Source of the DNA: Halosegnis longus
GTDB taxonomy: Archaea; Halobacteriota; Halobacteria; Halobacteriales; Haloarculaceae
Direction of reading: 5' to 3'
DNA length: 64,000 nucleotides
NCBI RefSeq assembly: GCF_009663395.1
Contig: NZ_QKNW01000001.1
Location: forward strand, 992,001 to 1,056,000
This document shows, in pieces, positions 28,902 to 38,144 of this stretch. Every line of letters starts with the position of its first letter. Position 1 is the first letter of the stretch. The translations under genes and the position numbers were made by a program. Under the pieces are notes generated by a model. The model saw nothing but the letters and a program-made list of their open reading frames with translations. It ran no database searches and had not been told where the DNA came from.

Positions 28902-30089
28902 CGCGTCCACCAGCAGGAAGCCGCCGAAGCTGACGCCGAGCGCGAGCGCGAGCGAGCCGAGCCACGCGAGCACCGTGTACAGCATCTTCTGTCGGGAGAC
29001 GCCGGCCCCGCCGGCGGCGTAGCCGGAGCCGATAATCGCCGAGACGATAATCTCGTTGAACGAGACGGGGACGCCGAAGAAGACGGCCGACTGCGCGATG
29101 GCGAAGGAGGGGATGAGCGCGGCAATCGAGCGGCGCGGTCCGAGACTGGAGTAGTCCTGTGAGAGCGCCTTGATCATGCGTGGCGCGCCGGTCCACGAGC
29201 CGGCGAGCAGCCCGATGCCACCCGCGAACAGTAACACGGGCAGCGCGATGTCGACGTTCCCCTGTTCGAGCAGCGGGATGAGCGGCCCGAGCGCGAGTCC
29301 GACCTGCGAGCCGCCGGCGGAGAAGGCGACCAGCCCGCCGAGCGCGAGCAGGAAGTGCCGCTGGCCGGCCGCCTCATCCCGGTTCAAATCGAGGCGGAGC
29401 AGGCCGGCGAAGAAGCCGGCGAACGCGAGCGTCGCGACGGCGGTTCCGGCGAGGACGGGCGTGCCGGTCGCGGCCTCACCGACGACCGCGCGGGTGACGG
29501 CACTCGCGATACTGCGCCCGGTGCTTCCGGGCCCGAGGATGACGAACTCGATGTTGGCGAGCAGGATGCCGACGAGGAAGGCGAGTGCGGGGACGGCGAC
29601 CGACTCGGGGACGCGCTCGTTCCGGAGGAGCTTGGCCGTCGCGAAGGCGATACCGCCGCCGATGAACGGCGTGAGCAGCCACAGCGACGCGATCTCGACG
29701 TACTTCGGCCACGCGGGGCCGAGTCCGAGCGCGAGCCCGGAGCCGACGACGGCACCGGTGACGGTGAAGGCCGTCGCAATCGGGTAGCCGGCGAAGACGC
29801 CGACGGCGACCAGCGCGGCGGCCGTCGCGAGCGCGACGATTGCGGCCGTCGGAGAGAGGCTCCCGCCGACGACGAGTTCGGAGCCGACGGCTTCAGTGAC
29901 GTTTGCCCCCTGGAGGAATGCGCCCGCCAGCCCGAGAAGCCCGACGACGAAGCCGGCGCGCATCACGCTGATGGCGTTTGCGCCGACGGCTGGAGCAAAC
30001 GGCGTCGAACCGGACGAGCCGGCCCCGATAGCCCACGCCATGAACAGTGAGGCGAGCGCGGCGACGGCCAGCGTGACGATAGCGACCAT
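28893..30089 (-). CDS. Inorganic phosphate transporter, PiT family
   Basis: A 398-residue membrane protein with about 10-12 helices and the duplicated PiT signature: [15 protein letters not shown] in the first half and [11 protein letters not shown] later. PiT carriers take up phosphate with H+ or Na+. The two inverted halves, each with the conserved helix, are visible. The small overlap with mutS at 28893-28901 is convergent. Confidence 0.9.
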   Translation of the reverse strand: MVAIVTLAVAALASLFMAWAIGAGSSGSTPFAPAVGANAISVMRAGFVVGLLGLAGAFLQGANVTEAVGSELVVGGSLSPTAAIVALATAAALVAVGVFAGYPIATAFTVTGAVVGSGLALGLGPAWPKYVEIASLWLLTPFIGGGIAFATAKLLRNERVPESVAVPALAFLVGILLANIEFVILGPGSTGRSIASAVTRAVVGEAATGTPVLAGTAVATLAFAGFFAGLLRLDLNRDEAAGQRHFLLALGGLVAFSAGGSQVGLALGPLIPLLEQGNVDIALPVLLFAGGIGLLAGSWTGAPRMIKALSQDYSSLGPRRSIAALIPSFAIAQSAVFFGVPVSFNEIIVSAIIGSGYAAGGAGVSRQKMLYTVLAWLGSLALALGVSFGGFLLVDALL

Positions 30090-30159
30090 TATAGGGGAGA
30101 GTGGCGCATGCGGTTTATACTCCTGTCAGACGGACCGCTGACGGAAAACGGGTGCAGAA

Positions 30160-31068
30160 TCAGCCGCGGACCGGCATGTACGCCAGTCCGACGATGAGCA
30201 GCGACGCGATGGCCGTGATGTAGATGACGCCCCACAGCCCGTTTTGTCGCTCGTGGTAGTAGTCCTGCCGGCCGAGACCGGTCTGGTACGCGCTCCAGTC
30301 GGAGTCGGACGGTGCCAAAATTACCCGCAGGTCCTCCTCGCTGTGGCCCTTGAAGTGGGCGAAGTAGCGGGTGTCGTCGGCGAGCGTGACGTTGCCACCT
30401 TCGGCGAGTTCGCGCTCGGTCGATTCGGAGATGGTCCACGAGAGGGTGGCCACGTCGCTCGTGACCTCACTCATCGTGGTGGTGGTGTTCTCGTACTCGA
30501 CGGTGTCGCCCTGCTCGAACGTCTCCGTGGCCGGCTCGGGGAGATACTCCGAGAGCGGGACGTTGGTGTTGTTCGAGCGGTAGGTGACGTACTCGACGCC
30601 GTCCTGCGTGACGGTCTGGTTGTAGACGGCGTCGTCACCCTCCAGCAGTGCGGGCACGTCGAACGACTGGGTCAGGGTCGCGGTCGGCGGGCTGGCGTCG
30701 GCGTCCAGCGTGACGGTGTAGTCGGTCCCGTCGTAGGTGACGGTGGAGCCGTTCTCCCACTCGGCGGTCTGTTCGACGCCGGTCGCGGTGTAGCTCAGAC
30801 TCCCCACCGGAGCCATCCCCCCACCGCCTCCGTGACCGCCGCCGCTGGCTTCCTCCATCGACAGCAGGACGGTGTACTCGGTGCCGCCGCGGGTGAAGGT
30901 CGAGCCGTTCTCGTACAGTTCGCCGTTCGGAAGGGTCGTGTCAATCTCGGCCTGTTCCTGACCGGGTGCCGTAATCTTCGGCTGGTCGGCCAGCGTGTGC
31001 ACCGAGAACGCACTCGCTCCCAGCAGCACGAAGAAGACGAGATATATCGCCGCGACTCGCCGTTGCAT
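30160..31068 (-). CDS. Unknown membrane-anchored extracytoplasmic protein with short repeats
   Basis: 302 residues. An N-terminal transmembrane helix (about 7-27) and a C-terminal one (about 278-298) enclose a large outside domain. That domain contains degenerate repeats: YENGSTFTRGGTEYTVLL, WENGSTVTYDGTDYTVTL and NQTVTQDGVEYVTY. A Gly/His-rich loop (GGGHGGGGG) sits between the first two. Many N-x-S/T sites suggest N-glycosylation. No family recognised. It ends just upstream of the PiT gene's promoter side and is in the same orientation. Confidence 0.8.
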   Translation of the reverse strand: MQRRVAAIYLVFFVLLGASAFSVHTLADQPKITAPGQEQAEIDTTLPNGELYENGSTFTRGGTEYTVLLSMEEASGGGHGGGGGMAPVGSLSYTATGVEQTAEWENGSTVTYDGTDYTVTLDADASPPTATLTQSFDVPALLEGDDAVYNQTVTQDGVEYVTYRSNNTNVPLSEYLPEPATETFEQGDTVEYENTTTTMSEVTSDVATLSWTISESTERELAEGGNVTLADDTRYFAHFKGHSEEDLRVILAPSDSDWSAYQTGLGRQDYYHERQNGLWGVIYITAIASLLIVGLAYMPVRG

Positions 31069-31160
31069 AGGTGTGCTACTGAACGGTCGCGTATAGGCGT
31101 TACTTTTCACACGTGGACGGATGGCACAACACTCACCCTCCGTCCCCGCGTGCGCCCGGT

Positions 31161-32243
31161 ATGGACCCACGAGTTCACGACCACGCCGAGACGCTGGTCG
31201 ACTGGAGTGCACGCATCGAGTCGGGCGACAACGTCGTCCTCAGCGTCGCGGCTGGTGCCCACGACCTCGGCGTCGCCGTCGCCGAGGCGCTCGGCGAGCG
31301 GGGCGCGAACGTCCACACGACCTACGGCTCCAGCGAGCTGTCGCGGGCGTATCTCGACGCCCACGACGGCGAGTTCGACGCCGACCCCGCCCACGAGCTG
31401 GCGCTGTATGCGAACGCCGACACCGTGCTCAGACTCGGCGGCGACACCAACACGGCGGAGATGGCCGACGTGAACCCGGAGACGCAACGCGCCTACGCCG
31501 AGGCCCGCGAGGGGATTCGGGAGGCGCGCTCCGACATCGACTGGGTGTCGACCGTCCACCCGACGCGGTCGCTCGCCCAGCAGGCGGGGATGTCCATCGC
31601 CGACTACCGGGAGTTCGTCTACGACGCCGTGCTCCGCGACTGGCAGTCGCTCGCCGACGAGATGGCACGGATGAAGGACGTACTCGACGCCGGCACGGAG
31701 GTCCACATCGAGAACGAGGGGACCGACCTCACCATGCGAATCGACGGGCGCACGGCCGTCAACTCCTGTGCCAGCGTCGCGTACGACTCCCACAATCTCC
31801 CCTCCGGCGAGGTGTTCACGGCCCCGTACGCGACCGAGGGCCACGTCACGTTCGACATCCCGATGACCGTGCGCGGCAAGCCGATTCGCGACGCCCGGTT
31901 CGAGTTCGCCGACGGCGAGGTGACCGACATCGAGGCCGCACAGGGTGAGGACGTGCTCTGGGACATCGTCGAGACCGACGAGGGGTCGCGGCGGCTCGGC
32001 GAGCTGGGCATCGGGATGAACCGCGGCATCGACCGCATCACCGACAACATCCTCTTCGACGAGAAGATGGGCGGCACCGTCCACCTCGCGCTCGGGCGCG
32101 CGTACGACTCGAACCACCCCGACGGCGAGTCCGGCAACGACTCCGCAGTCCACGTCGACCTCATCACCGACATGCGCGGCGAGTCGCGGCTCTCGGTCGA
32201 CGGCGAGACCGTCCAGGAGGACGGTCGGTTCCGGTGGGAGTGA
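31161..32243 (+). CDS. Aminopeptidase, peptidase family M29
   Basis: A 360-residue metallo-aminopeptidase of the thermophilic aminopeptidase T type. The likely metal ligands and base are Glu in LPSGEVFTAP, Glu in ELGIGMNRG, His in GTVHLALG and His/Asp in AVHVDLI, all present and in family order. It removes N-terminal residues with broad specificity in the cytosol. ATG 31161 (MDPRVHDHA) is chosen over longer frames with no similarity. Confidence 0.92.
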   Translation: MDPRVHDHAETLVDWSARIESGDNVVLSVAAGAHDLGVAVAEALGERGANVHTTYGSSELSRAYLDAHDGEFDADPAHELALYANADTVLRLGGDTNTAEMADVNPETQRAYAEAREGIREARSDIDWVSTVHPTRSLAQQAGMSIADYREFVYDAVLRDWQSLADEMARMKDVLDAGTEVHIENEGTDLTMRIDGRTAVNSCASVAYDSHNLPSGEVFTAPYATEGHVTFDIPMTVRGKPIRDARFEFADGEVTDIEAAQGEDVLWDIVETDEGSRRLGELGIGMNRGIDRITDNILFDEKMGGTVHLALGRAYDSNHPDGESGNDSAVHVDLITDMRGESRLSVDGETVQEDGRFRWE

Positions 32244-32262
32244 CGCTGAATTAGTATTCAGT

Positions 32263-32270
32263 ATTATAAG
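32263..32270 (+). promoter_or_regulatory. TATA element for the 55-residue protein
   Basis: ATTATAAG lies 23-30 bases before the ATG at 32293, in an A/T-rich patch between the aminopeptidase stop and the small gene. It predicts a leaderless mRNA and is good evidence that the small frame is real. Confidence 0.65.
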
Positions 32271-32292
32271 CTCAACGCTCATAGCGACTCGT

Positions 32293-32460
32293 ATGAGCGT
32301 GAAACTGACCGCCGCACGCGCCGCCCTCCACGAGGCGCTGAACGCCGACGACGGCCGCGAGACGCGCCGCTACGTCGAGGAGAGTATCGAACATCTCGAC
32401 GCGCTCGAGAAGGAACTCGCGCGCGAGGAGACGCGTCGACGGCGCGAGGAACGCGCCTAG
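32293..32460 (+). CDS. Small charged coiled-coil protein, 55 residues
   Basis: 55 residues starting MSVKLTAARAALHEALNADD. Almost entirely helical with heptad-like Leu/Ala spacing and an Arg/Glu-rich tail (ETRRRREERA). It has its own TATA element, GC-rich third positions and typical haloarchaeal acidic/basic composition. No named family that I recognise. Its stop overlaps the stop of the convergent matrixin gene. A nucleic-acid or protein-binding accessory role is a guess. Confidence 0.75.
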   Translation: MSVKLTAARAALHEALNADDGRETRRYVEESIEHLDALEKELAREETRRRREERA

Positions 32461-33467
32461 CGCCACCACTCGCTGCGGCGAACGTCCGGGTCTGACGACC
32501 GCAGCGGGGCGGGGAGTTCCTCGCCGCGTAGCCCGAAGCCGCGGGCCGTCCAGTAGCCGACGTGCCAGCCGCGCGCCTCGGTGTCGAGCCCGACGACGGT
32601 AATCGATAGCTGCGAGTACGTCTCCAAGGCGTCGTCGCCGTCGGGGTCAAGTCCGCGCAGCGAGCCACAGGAGCCGCCGCCCTCGCTACAGGGGTCGCTG
32701 TCGGCGAAGCGAACCGTGACGTTCGCCCGTTCGGGGTCGGCGACGCGCGTGAAGGTGACGTTCTCCGGGACGGTGCCGTCCGCGCCGGCGGCGATGTAGC
32801 CGAGCGCGGCCTCCACCTGTCTGCGGGTGGCGTCGCGCTCGCTCGGGGCGACCCCGTCGTAGTCGACGGCGTAGGTGAGGTCCGGCGAGGCCCACGGGAG
32901 CGCGCGCTCGGTCGCGTCGGGCTGCGGGAGCGTGTACAGCTTCGCCTGTGCGCTCATCACGTCACGCGGCTCGTCGTCGTGGCTCAAGCCGAGGGTGTGG
33001 CCGAGTTCGTGCTGGAGCAGGAGTACGGTCGAGGCGTTGTCGTAGCCCGTCTCGATGCGGACGTTCGCCGGGCGGTCCACCGGGCCGTCGGTGACGTACG
33101 GCGCACAGCCGGCAGTGAGTTGGGTGCCGTCGTGGCCACAGCTGTCGATGGTCTCAACGAAGCGCACGCGCACGTCGGGGTCGGTCGCGTTCGTCCGGAG
33201 TTCGTACTCGATCGGGTAGCCGGCGTACTCCGCGCTGCGCTGTTCCCAGTAGTCGAGCGCCTCCTGCACGAGCGGGGCGTAGTCGCGGTCGGTGCCGACC
33301 TCGTCGGCGAGCGCGACGGTCAGCGTCTGCTCGCGGTAGGGGTTGTCCGGGTCGCCGGTCCAGGCCGGAGTCGCCGTGCCGCCGTCGACCGGCTCGGGGA
33401 GTGAGCCGCCACAGCCGGCCAGCAGGACGACGAGCGCGAGCGAGGCGAGCGCGAGACCACGTCGCAT
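32457..33467 (-). CDS. Matrixin-type metalloprotease lipoprotein with a duplicated domain
   Basis: 336 residues. A lipoprotein signal (ALVVLLAGCG, Cys19) is followed by a metzincin domain with the zinc motif HELGHTLGLSHDD (153-165) and the Met-turn DVMS (about 169-172). The second half (about 190-320) repeats the domain's strand-helix pattern (YAVDYD, QVEAALGYI, NVTVRFADSDPC) but has no HExxHxxGxxH, so it is a degenerate copy. Secreted, membrane-anchored protease is predicted. ATG 33467 gives the signal peptide directly. Confidence 0.88.
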   Translation of the reverse strand: MRRGLALASLALVVLLAGCGGSLPEPVDGGTATPAWTGDPDNPYREQTLTVALADEVGTDRDYAPLVQEALDYWEQRSAEYAGYPIEYELRTNATDPDVRVRFVETIDSCGHDGTQLTAGCAPYVTDGPVDRPANVRIETGYDNASTVLLLQHELGHTLGLSHDDEPRDVMSAQAKLYTLPQPDATERALPWASPDLTYAVDYDGVAPSERDATRRQVEAALGYIAAGADGTVPENVTFTRVADPERANVTVRFADSDPCSEGGGSCGSLRGLDPDGDDALETYSQLSITVVGLDTEARGWHVGYWTARGFGLRGEELPAPLRSSDPDVRRSEWWR

Positions 33468-33647
33468 ACAGTTCGTTCGTAGGCTCGGGCCATACCGCTT
33501 GTGGCTACGGTTTCGACGCCCTTTTGCCCGCGAGCGGAGAAGGCGAGACAAGCACATCGGTTCGGCGGGCTTCCGATGGGCACCTGCTACGGCAGGCCGG
33601 AATGTGACACGACGGACGTGTTGAACCACGAACGCCCGCGGAAAACT

Positions 33648-34238
33648 ATGGCACGAAGCTTCTACTCACACATCGCGGAGGCATGGCAGACCCCGAAGGA
33701 GGGGAAACTCGCAGAGCTGCAGTGGCAGCGCCAGCAGGAGTGGCGCAAGCAGGGCGCAATCGAGCGCGTCGAGCGCCCCACCCGACTCGACCGCGCACGC
33801 TCGCTCGGCTACAAGGCCAAGCAGGGCGTCGTCGTCGCCCGCGTCGCCGTCCGGAAGGGCAGCGCGCGCAAACAGCGCTTCAAGGCCGGTCGCCGGTCGA
33901 AGCGACAGGGTGTCAACAAGATTACGCGCCGCAAGTCCATCCAGCGCATCGGCGAGGAGCGCGTCTCGCGGAAGTTCCGCAATCTGCGCGTCCTCAACAG
34001 CTACTGGGTCGGCGAGGACGGCTCGCGCAAGTGGTTCGAAGTCATCCTGCTCGACCCCGAGCACGGCGCCATCCAGAACGACGACGACCTGAACTGGATC
34101 TGTGACGACAGCCAGCAGGGTCGCGTCTTCCGTGGCAAGACCAGCGCCGGTTCGCAGGGACGCGGGCTCCGCACGCGCGGGAAGGGGACCGAGCAGACCC
34201 GCCCGTCCGTCTCCTCGAACCAGCGACAGGGCAAGTAG
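33648..34238 (+). CDS. rpl15e: 50S ribosomal protein L15e
   Basis: A 196-residue eukaryotic/archaeal L15e, an rRNA-binding large-subunit protein. It begins MARSFYSHIAEAWQTP and has the conserved RKQGAIERVERPTRLDRAR-type region and VLNSYWVGEDG. Unusually basic for this proteome, as expected of an rRNA-binding protein. It is followed at 34254-34259 by a run of six T. The 180-base upstream region shared with the matrixin shows no clear TATA element. Confidence 0.97.
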   Translation: MARSFYSHIAEAWQTPKEGKLAELQWQRQQEWRKQGAIERVERPTRLDRARSLGYKAKQGVVVARVAVRKGSARKQRFKAGRRSKRQGVNKITRRKSIQRIGEERVSRKFRNLRVLNSYWVGEDGSRKWFEVILLDPEHGAIQNDDDLNWICDDSQQGRVFRGKTSAGSQGRGLRTRGKGTEQTRPSVSSNQRQGK

Positions 34239-34249
34239 ACCGACGTTCT

Positions 34250-34260
34250 CTCGTTTTTTC
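34250..34260 (+). terminator. Poly-T terminator after rpl15e
   Basis: A TCGTTTTTTC tract (six T at 34254-34259) starts 12-16 bases after the L15e stop. Archaeal transcription ends efficiently at such U-runs without a hairpin. Confidence 0.6.
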
Positions 34261-34340
34261 CGCGCCGTGAGCGACAGCGCCGGACGGATGGAGGAGAAAT
34301 CGCGGATACACTTTTCCGCCAGCCACGCCCACACACTCGC

Positions 34341-34745
34341 ATGAGCGACGATTCGACAATCGACCGCATCGACACGGGGAAGAAACGACAGACGGTGTCG
34401 CGACTCGGGCGCATCCTGTTCGGCTTGGGTATCGCGTTGCAGGCGTCGGAGGACTTCCGCGACATGGAGGACAACGTCGAGTACGCCGACTCCGCGGACG
34501 TGCCGTTTCCCGAACTCGCCGCGCCGCTCGGCTCGGGGACCGCCCTCCTCGGCGGGCTTGGAATCGCGGCGTGGAAGCTGCCGAAGGTGGCGACGGGGGC
34601 GGTCGTGACGTTCCTCGCCGTCGTGACCCCGACGATGCACGACTTCTGGAACAAGGAGGACGCGAGCGGCGACCGACTGGCCTTCTTCGGAAATCTGGCG
34701 ATGTTGGGCGCGGCAATCGCGTTCCTGCGTGAGGCCTACCGGTAG
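34341..34745 (+). CDS. DoxX-like membrane protein
   Basis: 134 residues with three or four hydrophobic helices: FGLGIALQASEDF, LGGLGIAAWKL, VTFLAVVTPTMHDFW and LAMLGAAIAFL. This matches the small DoxX/DoxD-like family. The family's function in archaea is uncertain; some bacterial relatives take part in redox or sulfur stress. The 3' end overlaps the convergent TetR gene by 10 bases. Confidence 0.7.
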   Translation: MSDDSTIDRIDTGKKRQTVSRLGRILFGLGIALQASEDFRDMEDNVEYADSADVPFPELAAPLGSGTALLGGLGIAAWKLPKVATGAVVTFLAVVTPTMHDFWNKEDASGDRLAFFGNLAMLGAAIAFLREAYR

Positions 34746-35317
34746 AGTTCGGCGTCGAGATACGCGTCGAGGACGGCGCGGGTGCGGGTGGCGACCGACG
34801 GGTCGGTCGTCACGCCCCACAGCATCCCGCCGGAGGCGAGCGCGACGAGCGCCGTCGCGGTGTCGTCGGGGTCGACGGCGTGGAACGCGCCCGACTCGAC
34901 GCCGGCGTCGATGACCGCGGCGATGCGGTCGTGGATGGCGGCGTGGAGGTCAGACAGCGAGTCGGCGTAGGCGTCATCGTGGGCGGCGCGCGCGAGGAGT
35001 TCGAGCAAGGCGACGCGGAAGGCCCGCCGGTCCGGGTCGATGTCGCGCGGGAGGATCCCGTCGAGCAGGCTGTCGAGCGTCTCGCGGGGGTCGTCGCCAT
35101 CCTCGATATCGAAGTCGGCGCGGAACTCCTCGACCAGATACGAGAGGAACTCTCGGAGGATGGCGTCTTTGTCGTCGTAGTGGTAGTAGAGCAGCGACTT
35201 GCTCTTCGGGAACTCGTCGGCGATGGTCTGGATGGTGAGGCCAGCGTAGCCGTGGTCGACGAGCGCGGCGTACGTGGCGGCCATCGCCTCCTGTTCGGTC
35301 TCGCTGCGCTCGCTCAT
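34736..35317 (-). CDS. TetR/AcrR family transcriptional regulator
   Basis: 193 residues. The N-terminal HTH reads YAGLTIQTIADEFPKSKSLLYYHYDDKDAIL, the classic TetR N domain; the C-terminal ligand domain is helical and variable. It is probably a dimeric repressor. Its target is not evident; it is divergent from the uncharacterised gene at 35391 and overlaps the DoxX-like gene at its 3' end. ATG 35317 (MSERSETEQ) is chosen. Confidence 0.9.
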   Translation of the reverse strand: MSERSETEQEAMAATYAALVDHGYAGLTIQTIADEFPKSKSLLYYHYDDKDAILREFLSYLVEEFRADFDIEDGDDPRETLDSLLDGILPRDIDPDRRAFRVALLELLARAAHDDAYADSLSDLHAAIHDRIAAVIDAGVESGAFHAVDPDDTATALVALASGGMLWGVTTDPSVATRTRAVLDAYLDAELYR

Positions 35318-35390
35318 ACACAGGAGCGAACGACCGGAGCCAAAGCCGCTTCGGTCCACCCTCAAGTAGGAAGCCGCGGCCACCGACCGT

Positions 35391-35954
35391 ATGGCCGACC
35401 GAACGCTCGTCGCGTACGAACGCGCCGACGGCTACGACGTCCACTACGCCCACGACCGCCCCGACCCCGACCGGCTCACCCCGTCGACGCCGTTCGGTGG
35501 ACCGGCCGACCGCGACCTCGACCGCCTGCAGGCGCGGCTCGACCCGCTCGACGTTGACCTCACCGACGGCGGCGACCGGACTGCCGTCTCTCCGCTCCCG
35601 GAGGCGACCGGCCTGACGTGGTCCGAGGTCGTCGCGACGCTCGACTACCAGACGTACACCTACTGTTATCGCATCGACCGCGCGTGGAGCGTCGAGCGGC
35701 TTCTCGTCTGCCATCTCGGACTCGGCGCGCGCGGCGGAGAGGAGCGCGACCCCGTCGGCGACGGGATTCTCCTGCCGGTCGCGGCCCACGAGCGCGAGTA
35801 CGCCCACGGCTGGTTCGAGGGGACGAAGGCCGCGACGGCCGACATGGTCGGGTGTGGCGTGTTCGGGGAGGAGCGCGCCCGCGAGTATATGCTCGGTCGG
35901 GTGCGCTCCTTCGCCGGGGAGCGGGACTGTTATCCCCGAGTCGGAGCGGTTTAG
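35391..35954 (+). CDS. Uncharacterised haloarchaeal protein
   Basis: 187 residues, no signal or membrane segment. Acidic, with a Tyr-rich centre (LDYQTYTYCYRIDRAW) and a C-terminal WFEGTKAATADMVGCGVFG. It looks like a conserved soluble protein and I cannot name the family with certainty. It lies between a TetR regulator (divergent) and nucS (same strand, 23 bases downstream), so it may be co-transcribed with nucS. Confidence 0.75.
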   Translation: MADRTLVAYERADGYDVHYAHDRPDPDRLTPSTPFGGPADRDLDRLQARLDPLDVDLTDGGDRTAVSPLPEATGLTWSEVVATLDYQTYTYCYRIDRAWSVERLLVCHLGLGARGGEERDPVGDGILLPVAAHEREYAHGWFEGTKAATADMVGCGVFGEERAREYMLGRVRSFAGERDCYPRVGAV

Positions 35955-35977
35955 CGAGCGCCGACCCAGCCGTCGGT

Positions 35978-36676
35978 ATGGACGACGCGAGCGCGGCGCG
36001 CGAGGCGGTGGAGGCCGGCCTCGACGCCGGCGAGCTGGTGACGGTGTTCGGGCGGTGTCGCGTCGACTACGACGGCAGAGCGAGTTCGGAGCTCGGGCCG
36101 GGCGACCGGCTGCTCGTGTTGAAACCCGACGGCACCGCGCTCGTCCACACAGACGAGGGGCACCAGCCGGTGAACTGGCAGCCGCCGGGCTGTGACCACG
36201 AGGCCCGACTCACGGACGGGGAACTGCACGTCCACAGCGTGCGCACCACCCCCGAGGAGACGCTGGACGTGTACTTCGCGTCGGTCGCCGCGGTGAACCG
36301 ATACGCCGTCACCGACGACTCCGAGCTGTCGGTGTCGGGGACGGAGGCGGACCTGCGCGAGCACGTGCTGGAGTCGCCGTCCCTCGTGGAGGCTGGCTTC
36401 GAGCCCCGCGCGACGGAACGGGAGACCGCCGCCGGCGCGGTCGACATCTACGGCGTCGACGCGGACGGAAACGCGGTCGTCGTGGAGCTGAAGCGGCGGC
36501 GGGTCGGTCCCGACGCCGTCGGGCAGTTAGACCGGTACGTGACGGCACTCAGACGGGAGAGTCACGACGGGACGACGGTGCGGGGAATCCTGGTCGCGCC
36601 GTCGGTGACAGAGCGGGCGAGTGAACTGCTCGCAGAACAGGGATTAGAGTTCGTCGCGCTGGAGCCGCCCGAGTAG
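35978..36676 (+). CDS. nucS: Mismatch/branched DNA endonuclease NucS (EndoMS)
   Basis: A 232-residue NucS/EndoMS protein. The N-terminal half is the dimerisation/DNA-binding domain; the C-terminal RecB-like nuclease has Asp in GAVDIYGVD, the ELK of VVVELKRRR, and QLDRYV, the expected D-ExK-Q order. NucS cuts both strands at mismatches in archaea and actinobacteria. The C-terminus ends at LEPPE with no clear PCNA-interacting (Qxxhxx[FY][FY]) motif, unlike the thermococcal enzymes. ATG 35978. Confidence 0.93.
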   Translation: MDDASAAREAVEAGLDAGELVTVFGRCRVDYDGRASSELGPGDRLLVLKPDGTALVHTDEGHQPVNWQPPGCDHEARLTDGELHVHSVRTTPEETLDVYFASVAAVNRYAVTDDSELSVSGTEADLREHVLESPSLVEAGFEPRATERETAAGAVDIYGVDADGNAVVVELKRRRVGPDAVGQLDRYVTALRRESHDGTTVRGILVAPSVTERASELLAEQGLEFVALEPPE

Positions 36677-36677
36677 G

Positions 36678-38048
36678 CTACTCGTTTTCGGGGTCGGCCG
36701 CCAGTTCGTCCGCCTCGGCGTCGGCGAGGCGGGTGACACGGGCCTTCATGATGCGGGTGTTCTCGACGGACTCGACGCGGATCTCGACGTTGTCGAACTC
36801 GATGGTCTCCCCCTCCTCGACGAGTCGACCCGCGCGGTTGAAGATGAAGCCGGCGATGGTCTCGAACTCCTGTCCCTCGGGGAGTTCGATTTCGAGGCGG
36901 TCGTTCACGTCCTCGATGTTCACCTCGCCGCGCACGATGGCGGTGTCGTCGTCGACGAACTCGATGGGTTCGTCCTCCTCGCCTTCCAGAATCTCGCCGA
37001 CGATTTCCTCGGTCAGGTCCTCCATCGTGAGCAGCCCCTCGGTCGTGCCGAACTCGTCGATGACGACGACGAGCGGCATCCGGTTTTGCCGCATCTCCTT
37101 CAGCAGCTCGTCGACGTTCTTCGACTCGGGCACGTGGAGCGTCGGCTCGATGACCTGCTCCAAGTCGAGGTCCTCGTTCTCGCCGTAGTCGAGGTCGCGA
37201 ACGAGGTCGCGGATGTGGACGACGCCGACGACGTTGTCGAGACTGCCCTCGTAGACGGGGAGCCGAGCGTGGCCCGACTGGATACACGTCTCGATGGCCT
37301 CCTCGGCGGCGGCGTCGACGGGGACGGCCGTCATGTCGAGTCGCGGCGTCATCACCTCCTTGGCGATGGTGTTGTTGAACCGGAAGACCCGCTGGAACAT
37401 CTCGCGTTCGTCCTCCTCGATGACGCCCTCGCGTTCGCCCGTCTCGATGATGTCGCGAATCTCCTCGCGGGTGACGTAGGAGGTTTCGATGGCCGACCGC
37501 CCGCCGGTGACCTTGTTGACGAGTCGGGTCAAGTGGTCGAAGATGATGATGAGCGGGTAGAGGACGTACTCGGCGACTTTGAGCGGGCGGGCGACCCGCA
37601 GCGACCACGACTCCGTGTTCTCGACGGCGTAGCTCTTGGGTGCCGACTCACCGAACAGCAGGACGACCGCCGTGATACCGAAGGTGGCGACGGCGACCGC
37701 CTGCCCCTGTGAGAGATACAGCGCGAACACACCGGTCGCGATAGAGGACATCGCGATGTTGACGATGTTGTTGCCGACGAGAATCGTAATCAGGAGCCGG
37801 TGGGGGTCGTCGCGGAGCTCCTTGAGCGTGTCAGCGCCGGGCGTCCCCTCCTCGGCCAGCGTTTCGATGCGGTGGCTCGCGAGGGAAAACAGCGCAATCT
37901 CCGAGGAGGAGAAGAACGCCGAGAAGACGATGAGTACACAGATGACGGCGATGCCGAACGCGAAGAACGCCTCTTTCGAGACCGTCGTGACGTACAGGTC
38001 GATTTGGCCCGACTGCAGGAGAACGCCGAGTTCCGGTGGTATGCCCAT
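36678..38048 (-). CDS. CNNM/CorC-type membrane protein (DUF21, CBS pair, CorC domain)
   Basis: 456 residues: an N-terminal DUF21/CNNM transmembrane domain (three or four helices, about 20-175) with FFSSSEIALFS, then a tandem CBS pair (about 205-330) and a C-terminal CorC_HlyC domain. Family members are linked to magnesium/cobalt transport or Na+-driven Mg2+ export. CBS domains bind adenine nucleotides. ATG 38048 is preferred; a GTG four codons upstream (38060) is possible. Confidence 0.92.
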   Translation of the reverse strand: MGIPPELGVLLQSGQIDLYVTTVSKEAFFAFGIAVICVLIVFSAFFSSSEIALFSLASHRIETLAEEGTPGADTLKELRDDPHRLLITILVGNNIVNIAMSSIATGVFALYLSQGQAVAVATFGITAVVLLFGESAPKSYAVENTESWSLRVARPLKVAEYVLYPLIIIFDHLTRLVNKVTGGRSAIETSYVTREEIRDIIETGEREGVIEEDEREMFQRVFRFNNTIAKEVMTPRLDMTAVPVDAAAEEAIETCIQSGHARLPVYEGSLDNVVGVVHIRDLVRDLDYGENEDLDLEQVIEPTLHVPESKNVDELLKEMRQNRMPLVVVIDEFGTTEGLLTMEDLTEEIVGEILEGEEDEPIEFVDDDTAIVRGEVNIEDVNDRLEIELPEGQEFETIAGFIFNRAGRLVEEGETIEFDNVEIRVESVENTRIMKARVTRLADAEADELAADPENE

Positions 38049-38144
38049 TTGAGACGACACGAAGTTACCCGGGGAGGGGATTAAGCCTTGTCTCCCGTTT
38101 CCCCGGGCGGTATGCTTACAGAGCCGTCAGTCGTACCCTCGGGT

